NCBI GenBank assembly: GCA_036272735.1
Contig: DATAYF010000717.1
Span: forward strand, 1-9,180
From: DATAYF01 sp036272735
GTDB lineage: Bacteria > Chloroflexota > Ktedonobacteria > Ktedonobacterales > Ktedonobacteraceae
Length of the DNA stretch: 9,180 bases
Direction: 5' to 3'
Shown here: one piece after another, positions 6,165 to 9,180 of the stretch
Layout: every line of letters begins with the position of its first letter
Numbering within the stretch: position 1 is the stretch's first letter
Translations under genes and position numbers: made by a program
Notes under the pieces: model-generated
The model's database searches: none
What the model was told of the DNA's origin: nothing
Seen by the model: only the letters and a program-made list of their open reading frames with translations

Positions 6165-6495
6165 AATAAGACCATAGGTTGGAAGTACAAATTGTTGGGT
6201 AGTTATCGTATTCATATCTTGCCAACCATTGTAAATCTTTCTTTTAAGCAACCGAACAATAAAAGGCTTTTTTCGTTATCCTTCTGAAAATTGGGTAGTG
6301 ACTCTGGATAGGAGTGGTAGAAAAGGTCAGAAGGACTGACGCGGTGCACCGAGGCATGGCAGTGGGGTGGGCATGAGACCGTCTGCACGTCCGTCCGATC
6401 CCGCACTCTCAATTTGCGGTGCTTACTCACAACACGATTTGCGGAGCTGCTGGGTGGCCCAATGCGAAACTTTGCGTAAAAGGTATAGAGCATAG
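6165..6495. other. Intergenic region between convergent genes, no gene seen
   Basis: Open frames exist on both strands (for example a 93-codon minus frame ending at 6212), but none has a ribosome binding site, a recognisable domain or a composition that sets it apart. The right half (about 6330-6480) is GC-richer than the left and could be a decayed insertion; I could not identify it. Confidence 0.4.
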
Positions 6496-6551
6496 AAAGT
6501 GCGCAATTGATTGAAAGTGATTGAGCTATTTTTCAATCAATTGTGCATTTT
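6496..6551. terminator. Hairpin terminator, likely bidirectional
   Basis: GCGCAATTGATTGAAA (6501-6516) pairs with TTTCAATCAATTGTGC (6531-6546) with one G-T pair around a 14-base loop. Outer A and T bases extend the stem to 6496 and 6551. A run of six T (6548-6553) follows on the plus strand. It lies a few bases beyond the end of the minus-strand lipoprotein gene, so it can end that transcript and block readthrough from the left. Confidence 0.65.
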
Positions 6552-6554
6552 TTG

Positions 6555-7697
6555 TTAATGAGCGGAGCTGTTCTCCAGGCGGTGAACCAGATCCCAGAAC
6601 TCCTGGTCGCCCTGTAAAACCTGGCCCACGCCCATGCCCTGGCCTGCATCAAGAGAAATCAATGTACAACTCCCCTCGTATGCATCGACATTCACAAGAA
6701 CCGGCAAATCCCACTGCGTAAAGCTCAACGTGTACCACTTCCCTTTCCCAGCCACTTTATCCTCTCCTGATGGGCAATTCGGCGGTGCCTTCCCCGTCGG
6801 CAGTGCAAAAATCTTCGTGTAAAGCTGCTGCCTCAAACTTGCGTCAGTAATCGTGCTCTGCCGGGCGACGCCATTCTCTGGCTCGAAATCCAGGGTGAGC
6901 TGATCAGGACGCGCAGGTGCGAAGGTCGCCTTGGCCAGCGTCTGCTCGAAGAGTTGCTGGAACTGACTGTTCATTACAAAGGTTCCACTGCGAGACTTGT
7001 AGTCCCCTTCAAGCGAAATCGTGTTACATGTTTTGTCAATTACAGAGGGAATTGCTTGATCTGCTGTGTGGAAAACAAGTTGGTATTCGTGGAGCGACTC
7101 TGGTGAGCACTTTCCATTGTGGGGAGCCTGCGGGAGCGCGAGGATAGCATCGTACAGGCGCTGCACCGCCTCAATCAATGTAATCTGCGCAGTTTGAGGC
7201 GGCTGATCGAGCTGCAATGTATGCAGGAGAGCGAGCTGTTCCGGTCTGGCAACTGGCGTGGCCTGATAAATGGCTTGGTCCAACAGCGACCAGAAATCAG
7301 CTGTAGACTGTCGATCGGTTGATTCTCCTGCGATAGAGACTGGTCTGCAGCCATAACGCGCCGCCACCACCGTCGCCAGGGTCTTCGTCCCTTGTTGGAA
7401 GGTCAGGGTATAGGGAAACCCGCCATCCGCTGTACAGGCGATATTCTGTGGCATTGGTGGCAGGGCAAAGATGGTCGCATAGAGGTGTTGCACCTGCGTG
7501 ACAACGTTCAGGGTCATCACGCGTTTGCTTTGCGCCGGATCAAGGGCAGGTGTATCAAAATTGATACGCACACTGTCTGGGCTGCCGCTAAGTCTTTCCT
7601 CAGATGTCTGAGACCCTGCATTCATCCCACAGCCACTTAATCCGACCAGTAATGCCAGCAACAAGGCGGGCAGGAGAGTGGGTATATGTTTATGCAA
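6555..7697 (-). CDS. Lipoprotein with three tandem Cys-pair domains, 380 aa, TTG start
   Basis: A predicted exported lipoprotein. A basic N-terminus and hydrophobic stretch (HIPTLLPALLLALLVGL) lead to the lipobox LSGC with Cys23 as lipidation site. The mature part repeats one unit of about 110 residues three times (about 40-147, 148-258, 259-380). Each unit has R-P-x-Q-L-like or equivalent strands, a helix V-x-x-LY-x-x-I-x-ALP, a first Cys, a strand Y-x-L-x-F, a second Cys near x-x-I-S-L, and a closing FW/F-x-x-L helix. Cys pairs are 88/117, 197/224 and 308/344, probably disulfides. I do not recognise the domain. No ATG lies near; TTG at 7695-7697 is preceded by GGGAGGAA with about 9-10 bases of spacing and is directly followed by the signal peptide, so the start is credible. 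The gene converges on the mannosyltransferase and ends at a shared terminator. Confidence 0.8.
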   Translation of the reverse strand: MHKHIPTLLPALLLALLVGLSGCGMNAGSQTSEERLSGSPDSVRINFDTPALDPAQSKRVMTLNVVTQVQHLYATIFALPPMPQNIACTADGGFPYTLTFQQGTKTLATVVAARYGCRPVSIAGESTDRQSTADFWSLLDQAIYQATPVARPEQLALLHTLQLDQPPQTAQITLIEAVQRLYDAILALPQAPHNGKCSPESLHEYQLVFHTADQAIPSVIDKTCNTISLEGDYKSRSGTFVMNSQFQQLFEQTLAKATFAPARPDQLTLDFEPENGVARQSTITDASLRQQLYTKIFALPTGKAPPNCPSGEDKVAGKGKWYTLSFTQWDLPVLVNVDAYEGSCTLISLDAGQGMGVGQVLQGDQEFWDLVHRLENSSAH

Positions 7698-7701
7698 AAG
7701 A

Positions 7702-7715
7702 AAAGTTCCTCCCGG
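7702..7715 (-). promoter_or_regulatory. Ribosome binding site that fixes the TTG start
   Basis: On the minus strand GGGAGGAAC lies about 9-10 bases before TTG 7697. It is a near-complete Shine-Dalgarno and the reason a TTG start is accepted for the lipoprotein gene. No clear promoter is seen further upstream. Confidence 0.6.
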
Positions 7716-7800
7716 TGGCGTTCTTAGGAGAGAAGGATGCTACAGCTTCATCTCTCTAGAGGAGACGTAGAAGCGTGTGGGTTTGTTCCAATCCTACCCT

Positions 7801-8100
7801 CTACACATGCGTTAGCACCTCCGCCAGTAGCATACCAATCCCCAGCCATTGAATCACGTGTAGCCGCTATTCGCGTAAGAAGATAACGATCAGTACCGCG
7901 GCAACGGCGCTGTAGAGAGACGCGAGGACGCTGACAATCGCAACTTGACCGATGGCGAAGCCGAGCGCGCTAGCGATGAATGCGCCAGTATCGAGCAGGC
8001 CAACGCCGGAGCCAGTAGGCTGGCTGAGGCTTTCTCGGCTGGAGAAAGCCAGGGTGAGCAGGAGGAAGCCGACAAGGCGTAAAAGCAGGCCGTGATCCCG
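7801..8100 (-). pseudogene. EamA/DMT-family transporter, C-terminal remnant with amber stop
   Basis: Reading leftwards from about 8098 the frame gives HGLLLRLVGFLLLTLAF, then GLLDTGAFIASALGFAIGQVAIVSVLASLYSAVAAVLIVIFLRE. This is the typical last repeat of an EamA (drug/metabolite transporter) domain: hydrophobic helices, GLLD and VLASLYSAV motifs, ending in LRE. An in-frame TAG at 7867-7869 interrupts it exactly where the last helix should follow. Beyond it RLHVIQWLGIGMLLAEVLTHV resembles that helix (family form Q-W-x-G-x-x-L-I-x-x-G-V) to TAG 7801-7803. The N-terminal two thirds are missing: homology begins where the IS1-like transposase ends. The gene is dead by truncation and stop. The shifted 76-aa frame at 7890-8120 is a shadow of it. 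Confidence 0.7.
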
Positions 8101-8718
8101 TTAAGGGGTAAGAGGAACACGGGAGGTCAGCAATTCCTGGAATGACCAAAGATGATCTGTCAACTCCAGAGCCATAGCTGGAGACTGCTGTCGATACCGA
8201 CGCCCGCCCTCCTCACACGGGAGCCGTAGGGTCTGATGAGCCCGATGGAAGTTATGATCGAAGAGTTGCAAGCCGACCAGCGCATCCCACGTGGCATCTC
8301 GTTTCGCAAAGGCATGCGTTTTGCGAGTGAGGGCATTGAGCCGATCACGGAGGGTACCGTTGACTCGCTCGATGTGAACAGTACCGGGTTCGAAAACAAT
8401 TTCGCCTAGCACGGCACGGATCTCAACGGAAAGGAGTTTTCCATGCTCATTTTCATGCTCATCCCTGTGCTTGATGGTTTGCGTCAAACGCACCTCTGGT
8501 GGTACTACCAGCGGAGGACGGCCCAGCTTCCCCGAACGGGCCGGCTGACGATACGCTCGTCTCAGGATTGTTGCATAGCCGCGCCACCCATCGCTACACC
8601 AGGTCAGCGCACGGCCTTGCGTGAGTGCGACGGTGAGGGTCACCGCTCGTTCGACGAGGTCATCGCCGATACGTTCAGCGGCACAGGCGGCGATGAAACG
8701 GCTGGGGCGGTCTTGCAC
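8101..8718 (-). pseudogene. IS1-like DDE transposase, N-terminally truncated
   Basis: The 205 visible residues match the C-terminal part of the IS1/InsB-like transposases common in Chloroflexota. WCSDGWRGY (40-48) has the second catalytic Asp43, and VHIERVNGTLRDRLNALTRKTHAFAK (114-139) has the catalytic Glu117 and the RKTHAF signature. Then come a FDHNFHRAHQTLR helix and TDHLWSFQELL near the end. The first catalytic Asp (in an ELDExWSFV-like stretch) and the N-terminal zinc/HTH region are absent. The frame opens with a GTG (8716-8718) just after an in-frame TAG (8728-8730), with no ribosome binding site. Upstream, a 46-codon minus frame (MMISQQTRGASSRMILRCRFG...) could be the detached N-terminus. 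It ends flush against the EamA remnant, which suggests the element inserted there; no terminal inverted repeat pair was found. Probably inactive. Confidence 0.65.
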
Positions 8719-9050
8719 AAGGCATCCCTAGCGTGCGTCAGCATCGGCTTCGTCCGGTTCCCCGTTTTTTTCTAGGACCGCATTTTTCTCTGGGAGAGCA
8801 GCTCCAAAACGGCAACGAAGGATCATTCTAGACGACGCACCACGGGTCTGCTGAGATATCATCAGGAGCAGAGAATTACCACCACCGAGGTTTGATCAAA
8901 TAGGTCTGTATCTTGACCAGGTCTCTCTTGATTTCGAAAGGCATTCCCATTACTCCCAGAGGATACAGATGAACGAAAGAGAAAAGCAGCAGAGCAAACC
9001 TACCCTGCCGCAGGGTGTGTCTTCTTTCCACATGAACAGAGGAACACTCC
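8719..9050. other. Region between the transposase remnant and the last promoter
   Basis: The left part (to about 8870) may hold scraps of the transposase N-terminus on the minus strand. From ATG 8969 on the plus strand a frame preceded by AGAGGATACAG stays open to the window edge (MNEREKQQSKPTLPQGV...). It runs through the promoter and the G-run repeat, so I do not call it a gene. A hairpin ACCCTG-CCG-CAGGGT lies at 9002-9016, followed by a pyrimidine-rich stretch, and could be a weak terminator. Confidence 0.35.
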
Positions 9051-9053
9051 TGC

Positions 9054-9082
9054 TTGCGGGCCAATCTCGGCTCTGCTATACT
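9054..9082 (+). promoter_or_regulatory. Sigma-70-type promoter with extended -10
   Basis: TTGCGG (9054-9059), a 17-base spacer, and TATACT (9077-9082) preceded by TG-C, giving an extended -10 (TGCTATACT). This is the best promoter in the window. Transcription would start near 9089, exactly at the beginning of the G-rich tandem repeat, and would read into the gene starting at 9156. Confidence 0.55.
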
Positions 9083-9090
9083 CCCGCTTG

Positions 9091-9129
9091 TTGGGGTGTT
9101 GGGGTGTTGGGGTGTTGGGGTGTTGGGGA
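9091..9129 (+). repeat. 8-bp tandem repeat TTGGGGTG, G-quadruplex-like
   Basis: Four perfect copies of TTGGGGTG (9091-9122) plus a partial fifth (TTGGGGA). This gives five GGGG runs spaced by TGTT on the plus strand, an ideal four-tract G-quadruplex pattern with one spare tract. It lies in the presumed 5' leader between promoter and ribosome binding site. Confidence 0.9.
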
Positions 9130-9155
9130 TGAAACAGGTAGCGTGAAAGGAAACC

Positions 9156-9180
9156 ATGTCGAAACCACCCGTGCATACAC
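9156..9180 (+). CDS. Start of an unidentified gene, cut by the window end
   Basis: ATG 9156 begins MSKPPVHT, preceded by GTGAAAGGAAACC with a good GAAAGGA ribosome binding site about 6 bases upstream and by a promoter at 9054-9082. Only eight residues are visible, so nothing can be said about its product. The start is inferred from the promoter and ribosome binding site; the competing frame from 8969 is considered less likely. Confidence 0.45.

Noticed and set aside
6212..6493. 93-codon minus-strand frame between the convergent genes
   Set aside because: No ribosome binding site, no recognisable domain, and it overlaps the terminator region.
9091..9129. Short-repeat array as a CRISPR
   Set aside because: The repeats are 8 bp and directly adjacent with no spacers; no CRISPR array or cas gene is seen in the window.
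8876..9157. 93-codon minus-strand frame with PNTPTPQHPNTPT
   Set aside because: The apparent Pro/Thr repeat is only the G-rich tandem repeat read backwards, and the frame crosses the promoter and start of the next gene.
8969..9180. Plus-strand frame MNEREKQQSKPTLPQGV open to the window edge
   Set aside because: It has a plausible ribosome binding site but runs through the promoter and repeat in a low-complexity sequence; ATG 9156 is better supported. Not fully excluded.

Overview
The window looks like an accessory, transposon-littered stretch of a GC-moderate soil bacterium, most probably a Ktedonobacteria-type member of the Chloroflexota. That placement is an inference. It rests on the combination of Ktedonobacter-style TnpB proteins, an ECF sigma factor overlapping a membrane anti-sigma gene, a PIG-V-type membrane mannosyltransferase, a degenerate IS1-like transposase, and an RNA resembling the IscB/HEARO omega RNAs that are abundant in that group. 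No 16S or other phylogenetic marker is present.

Layout. (1) 1-1940: the tail of one TnpB gene ending inside its right-end hairpin, then 58 bp later a second, different TnpB gene on the same strand. The second has all three RuvC catalytic acidic residues but a damaged first zinc knuckle. Its C-terminal tail is split off by a local double frameshift and carries a 38-bp tandem duplication. (2) 1941-2297: intergenic leader without a convincing gene. (3) 2298-4125: a two-gene operon, an ECF sigma factor whose 3' end overlaps by 8 bp a single-pass membrane protein that is very probably its anti-sigma factor, closed by a hairpin. (4) 4166-4560: no protein gene. About 230 nt of dense hairpins match the layout of an IscB omega RNA (HEARO), ending in an AAGGAGG motif, but no IscB follows; a right-end-like hairpin lies at 4482-4500. 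I read this as an orphan or internally deleted ISC-type element. (5) 4885-6108: a polytopic PIG-V-like glycosyltransferase followed at once by a 24-bp inverted repeat.

(6) 6496-6551: a long hairpin that also serves the converging gene, a minus-strand lipoprotein (6555-7697, TTG start) built of three tandem copies of an unrecognised domain of about 110 residues, each with a Cys pair. (7) 7801-8100, minus strand: the C-terminal remnant of an EamA/DMT transporter gene with an in-frame amber stop, abutting the C-terminal part of an IS1-like transposase (8101-8718). (8) 8969-9180: an unassigned leader with a good extended -10 promoter, five G4 runs in an 8-bp tandem repeat, and a ribosome binding site before a gene that begins at 9156 and leaves the window.

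How the parts relate: the sigma/anti-sigma pair is a self-contained envelope-signalling module. The mannosyltransferase and the lipoprotein are separate cell-envelope genes and are not obviously co-transcribed with it. Much of the rest is mobile DNA in various states of decay. The most interesting item is the apparent omega RNA without its nuclease, in a window that also holds two TnpB guide-RNA nucleases.
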